Positions 22,261 through 33,667 of a stretch of 64,000 bases of DNA are shown in pieces. Source of the DNA: Palaemon carinicauda. Lineage: Eukaryota; Arthropoda; Malacostraca; Decapoda; Palaemonidae. The notes below the pieces were generated by a model. The model worked only from the letters and a program-made list of their open reading frames with translations. It had not been told where the DNA came from and did no database searches. A program made the translations under genes and the position numbers. The stretch lies in assembly GCF_036898095.1 (NCBI RefSeq), contig NC_090765.1:36816809-36880808 (forward strand), written 5' to 3'. Within the stretch, counting starts at the first letter, position 1. Every line of letters starts with the position of its first letter.

Positions 22261-23689
22261 CCTCTCGCCATCGTGAGATCATCATTGACAGTCTCTGCAA
22301 CAGCTTAAGTGTTTCTCGACACTCGCCTGCTTATTTGGACTCTCATTTGACTTGCTGTTCGCCAGCCTTGCAGCGTTCCCAGGCACTCGTCACTCGCCTG
22401 CTGTTTGTGGTTTGTCAGTTGCTCGTCATTCTCCAGTCTCTTGTTGTTCGATCAGTACTTCGATGGGTGACTGCATGTGAACACCAGATGCTGCTGGCAG
22501 CTAGCTGTTTGTCTTTTGTCAGCCGTTCTAAGTTCTATTGTGGCTTGCCACTTGCCAGTACCTAGGCATTCGAGAGATACCCCAGCTTCCTTATCAGACA
22601 GGTATACTTGGATAAGTTCATCTTTGTCATGCAGAAGTTTTTTCTGAAGATTGACGGGATCCTAGGAGGAGGATGACAGGAGTCTTCCTCTACGAGACTC
22701 ATTTTTAGCCAGCAGTAGTTACGTCCTAAGTCATCATTTCACTCGGGTTCATCGGGACTGCATTGGATTCCTTCGAATCCAGCCTCTTCTGGGGTACAAA
22801 TAGGAGCACGAGTAGGATCCCCCTTATTTCGCGGATCTATGAGACCCAGGGAGGAGACGGACCCGAGAAGATGGTTGACAAATGGAATCTTCGCTGAGGA
22901 CTCAACCTCCTTGGCACTTCCCCGGATTGAACTCTCCCTCTAGATACATCAAAGAAAGTGGGTTGCCATGCTGTACCACTAGACATTCAGGCTCTGGTCA
23001 GAGTCCAAACAGTACTATTTCTTAAATCTCCCAAGATGAGGGCAACCTTCCTATGGACAAGGGGTACCACCCCCTTCGAGAAGAACTCAGATTTGAGCCC
23101 CGGCTCGTTTCTCAGACAACACCCGATGTCGACCTTCAACTTGAGCTAGAACTCGTGGATGAGAAACTGAGTGCAGCCAAGATGATCGCCTCTAGTTTCT
23201 GGAACTCTCCCTTCTGAGGGAGAATCCCTCCAACCGTTGGTCAACGATCTTGCTTGTGGGGAGACTCACCGACTACGGCAGCAGCTGTTGATCGTGTCTT
23301 TCCCATCCACGGAAAAGACTTTCTTTGCCCATTGGTCTCCCCTTCGGAGGATTCTTGTAGCAAAAAGAGGAATCCATCCACTCCAGCTGAGGGAGTAGTC
23401 CCTCCACTAGTTACTGTGCAGTTATCTTCCTGCTTGCTAGAAGGATTGCTGACAGCTGCAGCAAATATTGGTCACCTATCCCATCCGCGAGAGAATCTTC
23501 CTTTTCCTGGTTGGTCTCCCCTCTTGGGGGATTCCTCCGACGGGAATTGGGTTCGTCCATTCTCCGCCGTTGCTCAGGAGAGCAGGCCTCGTCATCAGCA
23601 GTCTTGTCTCATTAAAAGACTCGTCTCGCCTATTTACGTAGATCCTGAGAGATCCGACGGGAATTCGATTCATCCATCCCCCACCCTTG

Positions 23690-24015
23690 ATCTTCGGGGT
23701 TGTGGTGGCCCATTTGATACATGTCCTTGCCTGGTTATCGCCAGACTTGGGTTCGAGTCCCTCTCAAACTCGTTAGTTCCTTTGGTTCCTGCAACCTTGC
23801 CATCCTTGTGAGATGAGCGGGGTTTGGGGAAGCCTATAGTTCTATCTGTTGAGTCATCAGCAGGCATTACCTGGCCCCCCCTTGGTCCTAGCTTGGGTGG
23901 AGAGGGGGCTTAGGTACTGATCATATGTATATATGGTCAGTCTCTTGGGCATTGTCCTTATTAATAGGGCAATGTGACCATCCTTTGCCATTTATGACCA
24001 GCCTTTAAACAGGCT
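23690..24015 (+). repeat. tRNA-derived SINE
   Basis: The head contains a clear RNA polymerase III B-box word, ggttcgagtcc, at 23,750-23,760. The body reads tttggttcctgcaaccttgc, catccttgtgagatgagcgg, then gtggagagggggcttaggta, and gggcattgtcc toward the 3' end near cctttaaac. The body matches a second, minus-strand copy at 61,072-61,270. The order of tRNA-like head, unique body and short tail is typical of SINEs. I recognise the body as a decapod SINE from memory but cannot name it. It lies inside the decayed element E. Confidence 0.75.
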
Positions 24016-24184
24016 ATCAGATTTCTTTTGCCTTGCAGACTTGTCTTCCCCAGCAGACTCATCACGTCCAGTTGACTCATCTGCAACCCACGACGGAGAT
24101 CCCGAGAGAACCCCCTCAGCGACTCTAATAGCCACATGTGAACATCTTGCATAAAGCAGTATCTTTGCTTCGACTTCATGCTTG

Positions 24185-24475
24185 GAGACTAGCCAGCTCA
24201 TCCTCTCTCAGATAGTCTCTTCCACAACAGGTTGCGAAGAGGATGTCTTCGGCTTCGGCCATTCAGGCTAAGTCGACTGGAAGTTGGGATTATTGAAGTG
24301 ATATCCCTCCACTCAATGCCCCTATGCCAGCAATATGGGAGTTTCTGGGTTACCCATGGAAGGAAAGTTCTTGGTCTCGGTAATGAAAGGCCACCGCTAG
24401 TCCTTGAGCCTCGCCTTGAGACCGTAAGGAATTAACCTTTCCTTCACTTGTCATTGCTACTCCTCATACGGATTT
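24185..24475 (+). pseudogene. Decayed recombinase N-terminal part, element E
   Basis: ccacaacaggttgcgaagag, then atccctccactcaatgcccc, then tctcggtaatgaaaggccac follow the recombinase of A at 12,755-13,040 in order. Frames are closed. Similarity stops near 24,472 and resumes at 26,640. Confidence 0.75.
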
Positions 24476-24708
24476 TCTATAGTAAAACCAATCTGTTGTG
24501 GCCGCTGAGACGATTTCTGACCCATTGTATAGAGTACTCGTGTCAAAATAATTCAACCAATTTAAGGAAAAAAGAACACAGTATTTAGACACGATCCATC
24601 CAATCTGAATGAAACTGATGAAGCGTAGCTGCTTTATGACAGATGTCTTTCCTTTTTGACTAATCTCACAGGATTAACCAGAGGTGGATACGATTAACCA
24701 AAGTTAAA

Positions 24709-24819
<111 letters not shown>

Positions 24820-25468
24820 GTTATTCTTGTCGAACATATATATTTCATAAGGTAAGATTTCAATTCTATAATGCTATTTGGAACAAACTTTTTTTTCGAA
24901 ATTATAATCCCAGGTTATTTGTCAGTTTTATCCTATTGTCGTAATAAGACTGGCAGATGGTGAGTTTGAAATCTTGGAGGTCAAGAGGGTAAATTTATTA
25001 GGCAAAGATCAGAGAGCCATATTCAATCCCCAGAATGGTTGATTTCGAGATATAAACTGGAGTGCTTAAGACTGCATAAGCTATCAAACTTAAACGATTG
25101 GAAATTTAACCAACTCGTGAAAACAGTAGCCTACACAGTGTGTACAAGTATTTTACAATGAAGATGAACAGCGGACCTTTTAGTGATGTAATCAAAGCCT
25201 GTATCTGCACGTCTGAAGCCTCTAATGTTACTGAATTAATAGTTCATCGAATAATCACTCAAAAAAAATGTGGAAACTTCAATTTCCATAAAGAACAAAG
25301 CATCACCCTCGTACTGTGACTGTGCTCTAGGTGACTTAAATATGTTTAAAGAACAGTGTTAAATTTTTATGCACGAGAGGAAATCCCCACCTTTGAAAAA
25401 ATACTGGTGGAAGGTGGAGAAAACATTGCATTCAATGGATGCAAAGAATCTCTAAGGAAAATCTACAT

Positions 25469-25788
<320 letters not shown>

Positions 25789-25857
25789 GATTAAATTGGC
25801 TTTTCCTTTAAGAAATCCTAATCTTATAAGCCCAAAGACCATTGATTGACGGATGCG

Positions 25858-25954
25858 ACCCGAAGACCTGTTGTTGTTGGGGTATTAAAGCCAACATTTG
25901 TTGTTGGCACGACAAGTGTTGGCTTTAATACCCCAACAACACCAGGTCTTCGGG
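25858..25954. repeat. Near-perfect hairpin of about 97 bp
   Basis: Arm acccgaagacctg, then ttgttgttggggtattaaag, then ccaaca is inverted at the other side as tgttggctttaatacccc, then aacaacaccaggtcttcggg, t. The loop is about 18 nt and there is a single small bulge. It may be a small foldback element. No target duplication could be assigned. Confidence 0.85.
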
Positions 25955-26085
25955 TTGTTGGGTAGTGAAAGATAAGTACCTGACATGGGAAGAACAATTA
26001 TAAAGATTTAAAAGGTTTATTTTTTAATATCTCTTTTAAGTTCATTATAAGCATTCTTCATGCTTAGATGTCAGTTTTCGAGATT

Positions 26086-26323
<238 letters not shown>

Positions 26324-26639
26324 GAGATGTTGATGTTATTTAGGAGATCTTGAGCCAGCAAGTACAGATGTAAAGAAAGGGTGAGGGAAAATAGGATTCT
26401 TATCCATGTATTAGTGTTAATCTCTTAATCTGGCTTTATTGTTGTTTCCAAAGGTTTTCGACTTGTCTCTAAAGAGTGATTCCTTCAAGAAAAAATGAAC
26501 TAAGTGTTTACGCTCAGACACGGTAAGTTCTGGGAAAGAGCTCTTTTCAGCGGCCACCACCGAATGGTTTGACTATAGCCTACAGACCCTTAGTCGAAAG
26601 AGATCTCGATCCAGGACTCTTAAGCAGCAAATATTCACC

Positions 26640-26760
26640 TGACCTCGATGACTGGTCTCCCGCTCGTGTTGGCTTCGGCCAAGAGAGTCGGCAAACCTTA
26701 TGGGACGCCCTGTGGTGGCTACACAATAAATGTTTTTAAAACCTCAGGCTCCGTGATGGA
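26640..26760 (+). pseudogene. Decayed recombinase C-terminal part, element E
   Basis: gttggcttcggccaagagag matches the recombinase catalytic Arg region of A (SAKRVSE) at 13,185. cctgtggtggctacacaata then matches the extreme C-terminus of A (GPVVAAQ). About 0.5 kb between these anchors is deleted. Confidence 0.75.
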
Positions 26761-27220
26761 CAAGTAGTAGAAGAGGGAGGGTAGAGTTTAACCATGGTTA
26801 AGTCTGGAATGAATGACAGAGAATAACTGGATCTTTCTTTCTTTCATCTTCCACCCTGGGGGAGTAACAGCACCTGTAGTACTCTACAAAGCGCCCCTCC
26901 ACTGTCTGCAGGTAAAACTGTTTCCCTCGTGTAACCTGTTATAGACAGATATTCTCGTTACATCCACATACCTCATGGTAAGGGGCGATTGGGTAACATG
27001 CATGGTACCCTTGGAAGAGTCCGATGACTAGGAGAACTCTTACCTGGACCAGTCTCAGTGCTAGTATCACAAGGACACAGCTTGCGTAGGCCACGGACAT
27101 GCATAGCAAGGTTTTAGCAAGGTGTATGGTTTTCACGAGTTATGTGCAATACACATGTAGGGGAAAACCCCGGGTCAAAGCCAAAAATCCAGTTGGCATG
27201 GACTTCTACCCTCCTAAATG

Positions 27221-27332
27221 CTAAGTCATCCCTTATAAATAGCTTTGTTTTGTAATAGTGACGGAACAAAAGACAAATTTGGAAGTAATTTGTATTCTCC
27301 TACGATACAAACCTGTAGCTACAGTATGTATA
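27221..27332 (+). repeat. ICR of element E
   Basis: Aligned with the ICR of A: ttataaatagctttgttttg, then gtgacggaacaaaagacaaa, then agtaatttgtattctcctac, gatacaaacctgtagct. Confidence 0.8.
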
Positions 27333-27384
27333 CAAATTGGCCCACCAGCGCCAGTACCCCTTGTAGGCCCACCTCCAAGATGGT

Positions 27385-27528
27385 TTCACAGACCAGGTGT
27401 GTGAGTGAGCGGGGTAACTATTAACCCCCCCCCCCTCTAACTAGCTGGCTGCTGGTTAACCCTCGCTAAAAGTCTAATGGCTAGTCGTTTAGCTTTGCCA
27501 AAAGTAATTATCAACCATAAATTGGTAC
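27385..27528 (+). repeat. Right ITR of element E, interrupted by B
   Basis: The sequence caggtgtgtgagtgagcggg through gttaaccctcgctaaaagtc and gccaaaagtaattatcaacc parallels the right ITR of A at 14,410-14,545. It continues at 34,008-34,049 after B. Confidence 0.8.
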
Positions 27529-27704
27529 ATTTTTCAATATTAATCTTACCCGGTGATCATGTAGCTGCAGCTCTGCTGCCCGACAGAAAAAACCTACGGG
27601 CGGGATACGCCAGCGATCGCTATACAGGTGGGGGTGTACAACAACAGCGCCATCTGTCGAGTAGGTACTCCAGTACTTCTTGTCAACAAAGAACCAATTT
27701 TCTC
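27529..27704 (+). repeat. Left ITR of element B
   Basis: Starts attttt, caatattaatcttacccggt and runs to gaaccaattttctc. Inverted copy of 33,807-33,962. Confidence 0.95.
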
Positions 27705-27911
27705 TCTGTCGTGCCACCGGCAAGACCTACTTGATACGCTGTTGTTTCTGGAGTTGATTTCATGCTATTTGGTGATGTATTCTCTCTAGTTATTAGCTTT
27801 CGCTGTACAGGAGTTATCATCAATACCTTATCAAGCTTTCATTGATTAGATTTTGGATTATTTGTTGACGACTTGGATAGATTTTGGATTTCCGCCTTTG
27901 ACTAATTCAAG

Positions 27912-30308
27912 ATGTCTGACCCTACTCAAGTCCCCAAGTACAGGCAGTGTAGCGCTAGGGACTGTTCTAGGCGTCTTCCGAAGGCCTCTATAGATCCTCA
28001 CACCGTTTGTTCCAATTGTAGGGGTAAAGCCTGTCAATTGGAAGATCGATGTGAGGAATGCGCTGGGCTTTCGGAATTCGATTTTCAAGAATTCCTTAAG
28101 AATGCACGTAGGCTAGAGAAGGATAGGATCAGGAGGAGTTCGTCTCGCTCTTTTGATTTTTCCTCTCCCCATGCCCCACAACCTATTCCTTCCCCTGTAG
28201 TGGTTACACCCAACCCTTCTACTAGCTCTCAGCAACCCTCGATGGCGGACATGATGCGTGCCATTCAGGCTCTTGGTGACAGAGTTGAGTCATTAGCGAA
28301 TGACCGCAATCAACTCTTGGCCGACGTCAAAGAGTTGAAGGAGAAAAGTGCAGTGGGAAGTGTAGTGAGTGCAAGTGCTGTGAAAAGTGTCAGTGTTACG
28401 CATGAGGGTGCATCTGTTCGTGCCAGTCGTCCTCCCAGTCCGGGACCTCTTGCAAGCTCCCAAGCCCAGGGGAGAAGCAATGTCGAAGGACCAAAGGGTT
28501 CGACAGGCCTTGATCAGCGTACAGATGTACCCTCAGTGGTTGAGGACGTATCTTGCAGAGATCGTCCCACCCACAAACAGACGAGTGAGCCCATTCATTC
28601 CTCGTCTGCGGAAGAAGTTTCTCGTCAGAAACGCTGGACCAAGGTCTCACGACCTCTCAAGCGCAAGGTCCCTTCCGAGCGAGTCCAACGGCCCAGGTGT
28701 AGCCACTGGGTCAGTTCGGACTCGCCGCAGTCTTCCGAAGACTGCACACCTCCCAAGAGAGGTAGAGTGGTTCCGCAGCAGGCAATCACTCCGTCTGTTG
28801 CCGCACCAACCGCTGTAGACCCTAAGTGGTCTTTGCTGCAGTCTATGCAGACTCAGCTAGCTTCCTTCATGCAGTAGTATCGTGCTGAGAAGGTTGACGC
28901 TGCACCCGTTAACCTACAACCTGCCACGGTTGTGCGCTCAGCTGACACTGCGGCTGCCTGCTCCCACACTCCGGCTGTGAGAGCTCCACCACCGATGCGC
29001 AGTCGACCCTGCCAGACGCATGTTGACGTTAGCCGACGTGCGGCACCCTCCGTTGACATGCGTGAGCTACCGCATCAGCAGTGGGAAGGTGCAGTCAAGC
29101 TGCCGTGTTTTGACGCAATGCGGCAGTCTCCGCAACCCACGGCAGTCCCCACCACGCACCACCACTCCGCTTTTGTTGTTGCCAGCTCTCAGACTGACCA
29201 GCAGCGGCATGATGTTGGATCCAGTGCAGCTACGCATGCACCCGTGCTGCCGGATTCAGCCGTTCAGCTTTCTTCTCCTCCTTTGCCGCTTCCTCCTCAG
29301 CATTCGGATGAAGGAATCTCTGATGACGACGAAGCTGCGCATTTGGACGATCAACACTCCGACATAGATGAACCCAAGACTACGCCTCCCTCCTTAGACT
29401 TTAGGAAAGTCCTTGCCCTGTTTAAGGAGTTGTATCCGGACCAGTTTGTGTCTGCAGCTCCACGCTCACCTCCCTCTGAGTTCGCTTTAGGCATGCAGTC
29501 AGCAGCTCCTGCCTTTACGAAGCTCGTACTCGCTCGCTCATCCAAGAGAGCTTTAAGGGTACTGGGAGAGTGGTTGCAGGCCAAGAAGCAACTTGGGAAG
29601 ACATCCTTCATCTTTCCCCCAACCAAGCTTGCTTCCAAATCTAGCGTCTGGTATGCCACGGGAGAAGTTCTCGGCTTGGGAGTTCCTGCCTCTGCCCAGG
29701 GCGACTTCTCAAGTCTGGTAGACTCTCCCCGCAGACTGGCTATGAGACGCTCCAAGATTTGCTGGACCTTTTCAGACATGGACCATCTTTTGAAGGGAGT
29801 TTTCCGTGCGTTTGAGATCTTCAACTTCCTGGACTGGTGTTTGGGAGCGTTGAGCAGAAAGACCTCCCCTTCGGATAAGGACTCTGCCATGCTCATCATA
29901 TCCTGCATGGACAAAGCCATTCGGGATGGGTCTGGCGAGCTTGCGGCTTCTTTCGTGTCTGGAGTTCTTAAGAAGCGAGATCACCTTTGCTCCTTCTTGT
30001 CGGCGGGGATCACACCATGTCAGAACTCAGAGCTGATGTTTGCTCCGCTATCCAAGTGTCTCTTTCCTGAAGAGCTGATCAAGGGGATTGCCGCCTCGTT
30101 GATCCAGAAAGACACCCATGACCTGGTGGCGTCATCCGCACGTAAAGTCACAGCTTTATCTTCCGTGCCTAGACCTAGGATGGACACACCAGCGTCTAGG
30201 TTCATTCCGCCCTTTCGTGGCAGAACCTCCAGCAGAGGAGGTACCCGTGCCGATAGTCAACGTGGCAAAAAGAAGAAGGGTTCCAAGTCCTCAAAAGGCA
30301 GAGTCTGA
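27912..30308 (+). pseudogene. gag-like protein of element B, one in-frame amber stop
   Basis: One frame of 798 codons broken only by TAG at 28,875-28,877 (codon 322); C has a Glu codon (GAG) at this point. The start ATG is in the same context (ttcaagATGtctgac) as in C. The N-terminus carries a cysteine cluster (Cys13, 18, 33, 36, 41, 47, 50, with DPHT before it), likely zinc-binding. A Ser/Pro-rich stretch and a short heptad-like segment (about 113-145, MMRAIQALGDRVE) follow, then a Gln/Pro-rich middle. The conserved C-terminal domain starts near LDFRKVLALF and a basic tail of Arg/Ser/Lys ends the protein. Function is taken from position: in DIRS elements the first ORF is the gag-like RNA-packaging protein. 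Unless readthrough occurs, B yields only the N-terminal 321 residues. Confidence 0.88.
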
Positions 30309-32367
30309 CTGCCATCTTCTTCAGACAGCAGTGGGAGCCAGGCTCAAGAACTACTGGCAGGCCTGGGAGAACAGGGGTGCAGACGCACAGTCTGTGAAGT
30401 TACTCAGAGAGGGGTACAGGATTCCATTCTTTTGCAAGCCCCCTCTAGCAACAACTCTCATCGACCTCTCTCCCAGGTACAGAGAGGAGGACAAGAGGCT
30501 AGCTTTACAGCAAGAGGTGTCTCTCTTGCTACAAAAGGGAGCGGTAGTCATAGTCCGGGACCATCAATCCCCGGGCTTCTACAACCGTCTCTTCTTAGTA
30601 GCGAAGAAGACAGGAGGGTGGAGACCGGTGCTGGATGTCAGTGCTCTAAATGTCTTTGTCACCAAGCAGACGTTCACCATAGAGACGACGAAGTCGGTGC
30701 TAGCATCGGTCAGGAAGGAAGACTGGATGGTCTCGTTAGACCTAAAGGACGCGTATTTTCACGTCCCCATCCACCCAGATTCCCAACCTTTCCTAAGGTT
30801 CGTCTTTGGGAAGGTGGTTTACCAGTTCCAAGCCCTGTGCTTTGGCCTAAGCACGGCACCTCTAGTGTTTACCAAACTGATGAGGAATATTGCCAAATTC
30901 CTGCATTTAGCAGACATCAGAGCCTCCCTCTATTTGGACGACTGGCTTTTAAGAGCTGCGTCAAGTCGTCGCTGTCTGGAGAATCTCAAATGGACTATGG
31001 ATCTGACCAAGGAATTGGGTCTCCTGGTCAATATAGAAAAGTCCCAACTCGTCCTATCCCAAACTATAGTCTATCTAGGTATGGAGATTCAGAGTCAAGC
31101 TTTTCGGGCTTTTCCGTCGGCCCCCAGAATCAGTCAAGCCCAAGAATGCATCCAGAGCATGCTGAAAAGGAACCGATGTTCAGTCAGACAGTGGATGAGT
31201 CTAATAGGGACGCTTTCATCGCTGGACCAGTTCATCGCGTTAGGGAGACTCCACCTCCGACCCCTTCAGTATCACCTAGCTGCTCACTGGAAAAGGGACA
31301 TGACGCTAGAAGCGGTCTCAGTTCCTATATCCGAAGAGATGAAGTCTGCACTGACTTGGTGGAAGAACAACATTCTTCTCAAGGAAGGTCTACCACTGGC
31401 TGTTCAGACCCCCGACCACCTTCTCTTCTCGGACGCATCGGACACGGGCTGGGGTGCGACACTGGACGGTCGGGAATGCTCGGGCACGTGGAATCCGGAT
31501 CAAAGAGCACTACACATCAACTGCAAGGAGCTACTGGCAGTTCATCTGGCCTTGAAAAGCTTCAAGTCCCTCCTTCTAGGCAAGGTGGTGGAGGTGAACT
31601 CCGACAACACTACAGCCTTGGCGTACATCTCCAAGCAAGGAGGGACTCATTCGATGACGTTGTTCGAGATCGCAAGGGACCTCCTCACCTGGTCAAGAGA
31701 TCGAAAGATATCGCTTGTAACGAGGTTCATTCAAGGCGACATGAATGTCATGGCAGACCGCCTCAGCCGGAAGGGTCAGATCATCCCTACAGAATGGACC
31801 CTTCACAAGAATGTTTGCAACAGACTATGGACCCTGTGGGGTCAGCCCACCATAGATCTGTTCGCTACCTCGATGACCAAGAGGCTCCCAAATTATTGCT
31901 CACCGATTCCGGACCCAGCAGCAGTTCACGTAGATGCCTTTCTTCTGGATTGGTCCCATCTAGACCTTTATGCGTTCCCCCCGTTCAAGATTGTCAACAA
32001 GGTACTGCAGAAGTTCGCCTCTCATGAAGGGACAAGGTTGACGTTGGTTGCTCCCCTCTGGCCCGCGAGAGAATGGTTCACCGAGGTACTGCAATGGCTA
32101 GTAGACGTTCCCAGGACTCTTCCTCTAAGAGTGGACCTTCTGCGTCAGCCGCACGTAAAGAAGGTACACCCAAGCCTCCACGCTCTTCGTCTGACTGCCT
32201 TCAGACTATCGAAAGACTCTCAAGAGCTAGAGGCTTTTCGAAGGAGGCAGCCAGAGCGAAAGCCAGAGCAAGGAGGACATCCACTCTCAAGGTCTACCAG
32301 TCAAAATGGGAAGTCTTCCGAAGCTGGTGCAAGGCAAATTCAGTATCCTCAACCAGTACCTCTGTAA
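30118..32367 (+). CDS. Reverse transcriptase/RNase H/methyltransferase-like protein, element B
   Basis: 749-residue open frame, +1 relative to gag and overlapping its end by about 190 bases. RT has the motif A aspartates at 208 and 211 (SLDLKDAYFHVP), CFGLSTAP, YLDDW with the catalytic pair at 274-275, and VYLGMEI. RNase H follows with Asp439 (FSDAS), Glu471 (CKELLAV), Asp496 (NSDNTT) and Asp547 (ADRLSR). The last 180 residues carry IDLFATS, CSPIPDP, YAFPPF (618-623) and LVAPLWPAREWF, the domain that DIRS literature calls Dam-methyltransferase-like; FPPF stands where an N/D-PP-Y/F motif would be. The protein converts packaged RNA into circular DNA. The ATG chosen is only the first in the frame, and conserved sequence starts at VGARLKNYWQ (residue 72). 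Expression from the gag mRNA would need reinitiation or a frameshift. Confidence 0.93.
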   Translation: MTWWRHPHVKSQLYLPCLDLGWTHQRLGSFRPFVAEPPAEEVPVPIVNVAKRRRVPSPQKAESDCHLLQTAVGARLKNYWQAWENRGADAQSVKLLREGYRIPFFCKPPLATTLIDLSPRYREEDKRLALQQEVSLLLQKGAVVIVRDHQSPGFYNRLFLVAKKTGGWRPVLDVSALNVFVTKQTFTIETTKSVLASVRKEDWMVSLDLKDAYFHVPIHPDSQPFLRFVFGKVVYQFQALCFGLSTAPLVFTKLMRNIAKFLHLADIRASLYLDDWLLRAASSRRCLENLKWTMDLTKELGLLVNIEKSQLVLSQTIVYLGMEIQSQAFRAFPSAPRISQAQECIQSMLKRNRCSVRQWMSLIGTLSSLDQFIALGRLHLRPLQYHLAAHWKRDMTLEAVSVPISEEMKSALTWWKNNILLKEGLPLAVQTPDHLLFSDASDTGWGATLDGRECSGTWNPDQRALHINCKELLAVHLALKSFKSLLLGKVVEVNSDNTTALAYISKQGGTHSMTLFEIARDLLTWSRDRKISLVTRFIQGDMNVMADRLSRKGQIIPTEWTLHKNVCNRLWTLWGQPTIDLFATSMTKRLPNYCSPIPDPAAVHVDAFLLDWSHLDLYAFPPFKIVNKVLQKFASHEGTRLTLVAPLWPAREWFTEVLQWLVDVPRTLPLRVDLLRQPHVKKVHPSLHALRLTAFRLSKDSQELEAFRRRQPERKPEQGGHPLSRSTSQNGKSSEAGARQIQYPQPVPL

Positions 32368-33266
32368 CGCAGATAGCTGACTTCCTTTTACACCTAAGGA
32401 AGGTAAGATCCCTATCAGCTCCTACGATCAAAGGTTACAGAAGCATGTTGGCAGCAGTCTTCCGCCACAGAGGCTTAGATCTTTCCAACAACAAAGATCT
32501 ACAGGACCTCCTTAAGTCTTTTGAGACCTCAAAGGAGCGTCGGTTAGCCACACCAGGTTGGAACTTAGACGTGGTTTTAAGGTTCTTGATGTCAGCAAGG
32601 TTCGAACCGCTTCAATCAGCCTCTTTTAAAGATCTCACTTTGAAGACTCTTTTCCTCGTTTGCTTAGCAACAGCTAAAAGAGTCAGTGAGATACACGCCT
32701 TCAGCAGGAACATAGGATTTACATCTGAAACGGCTACATGTTCCTTACAGCTTGGTTTTTTAGCTAAAAACGAACTCCCTTCTCGTCCTTGGCCCAAATC
32801 GTTCGAGATTCCAAGTCTGTCCAGTTTGGTTGGAAATGAACAAAAGAGAGTACTATGCCCAGTAAGAGCTCTTAAGTACTATTTAAGACGTACGAAGCCA
32901 TTACGAGGACAATCAGAAGCTTTATGGTGTTCTTTTAAGAAACCTGCTTTACCGATGTCGAAGAACGCAGTTTCTTATTACATCAGACTTTTGATTAGAG
33001 AAGCCCATTCTCATCTGAATGAGGAAGACCATGCTTTGCTGAAGGTAAGGACACATGAAGTTAGAGCTGTCGCTACTTCAGTGGCCTTCAAACAAAACAG
33101 ATCTCTGCAGAGTGTAATGGATGCAACCTATTGGAGAAGCAAGTCAGTGTTCGCATCATTTTACCTTAAAGATGTCCAGTCTCTTTACGAGAACTGCTAC
33201 ACCCTGGGACCATTCGTAATAGCGAGTGCAGTAGTAGGTGAGGGCTCAACCACTACATTCCCATAA
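32073..33266 (+). CDS. DIRS tyrosine recombinase, element B
   Basis: 397 residues, the same length and start (MVHRG) as in C. It overlaps the 3' end of the RT frame by about 295 bases in a different register. The N-terminal part (about 40-150, with RARGFSKEAA and VYQSKWEVFRSWC) resembles the core-binding domain of tyrosine recombinases. The catalytic domain has Arg203 (TAKRVSEIH), His328 and Arg331 (HEVR), Trp354 and nucleophile Tyr364 (FASFYLKD), so the full set is present. The enzyme would recombine the element circle into the genome at short T-rich sites, which explains the absence of the longer target duplications that integrases make. It is predicted active. Confidence 0.94.
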   Translation: MVHRGTAMASRRSQDSSSKSGPSASAARKEGTPKPPRSSSDCLQTIERLSRARGFSKEAARAKARARRTSTLKVYQSKWEVFRSWCKANSVSSTSTSVTQIADFLLHLRKVRSLSAPTIKGYRSMLAAVFRHRGLDLSNNKDLQDLLKSFETSKERRLATPGWNLDVVLRFLMSARFEPLQSASFKDLTLKTLFLVCLATAKRVSEIHAFSRNIGFTSETATCSLQLGFLAKNELPSRPWPKSFEIPSLSSLVGNEQKRVLCPVRALKYYLRRTKPLRGQSEALWCSFKKPALPMSKNAVSYYIRLLIREAHSHLNEEDHALLKVRTHEVRAVATSVAFKQNRSLQSVMDATYWRSKSVFASFYLKDVQSLYENCYTLGPFVIASAVVGEGSTTTFP

Positions 33267-33326
33267 TCCCATAACCTTTTTTAATCTTTCTCTTGAAATG
33301 CTTTTTATTGTTGTTTTTGGGTTGTA

Positions 33327-33348
33327 CGGAAGGCTAAGAAGCCTTTCG
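33327..33348 (+). promoter_or_regulatory. 3'-UTR stem-loop of element B
   Basis: CGGAAGGCT (33,327-33,335), loop AAGA, AGCCTTTCG (33,340-33,348): nine pairs including one G-U in RNA. It starts 61 bases after the recombinase stop. Equivalent stem-loops occur in C, D, X and Y. Confidence 0.65.
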
Positions 33349-33667
33349 CATCCTGGTTGATTTGGCGGGTGGTCAAATTCTTTCTTGAGAAGCGCCTAGA
33401 TTAGAGGTTGTGATGAGGTCCTTTAGTATGGGTTGCAGCCCTTCATACTTCAGCACCTAGGAGTCGCTCAGCATCCTAAGAGGATCGCGAGGCTCAGTAA
33501 GGAAGACGTACTTAAAAAGGCAGAGTAATGGTTCAAGTCGACTTCCTTACCAGGTACTTATTAATTTTATGTCTGTTATTTTGAATAACTGCTAAAATGA
33601 AATACGGGATACTTAGCTTCTAATGTTAACATGTATGCTGGTCTCCACCCACCCCCCTGGGTGTGAA

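Noticed and set aside
23742..23770. Stand-alone tRNA gene
   Set aside because: The B box is part of a SINE head; no complete cloverleaf could be drawn and the body is SINE sequence.
23254..23811. 185-codon plus-strand frame in E
   Set aside because: Runs from decayed gag-like sequence into the SINE head, so it is not a coherent gene.
27511..27723. Frame in the ITR of B, repeated in the right ITR
   Set aside because: The matching peptides at both ends come from the inverted repeat itself, not from a gene.
29351..29920. Minus-strand 189-codon frame over gag of B
   Set aside because: Antisense shadow of the conserved gag domain; a shorter version occurs opposite gag of C.
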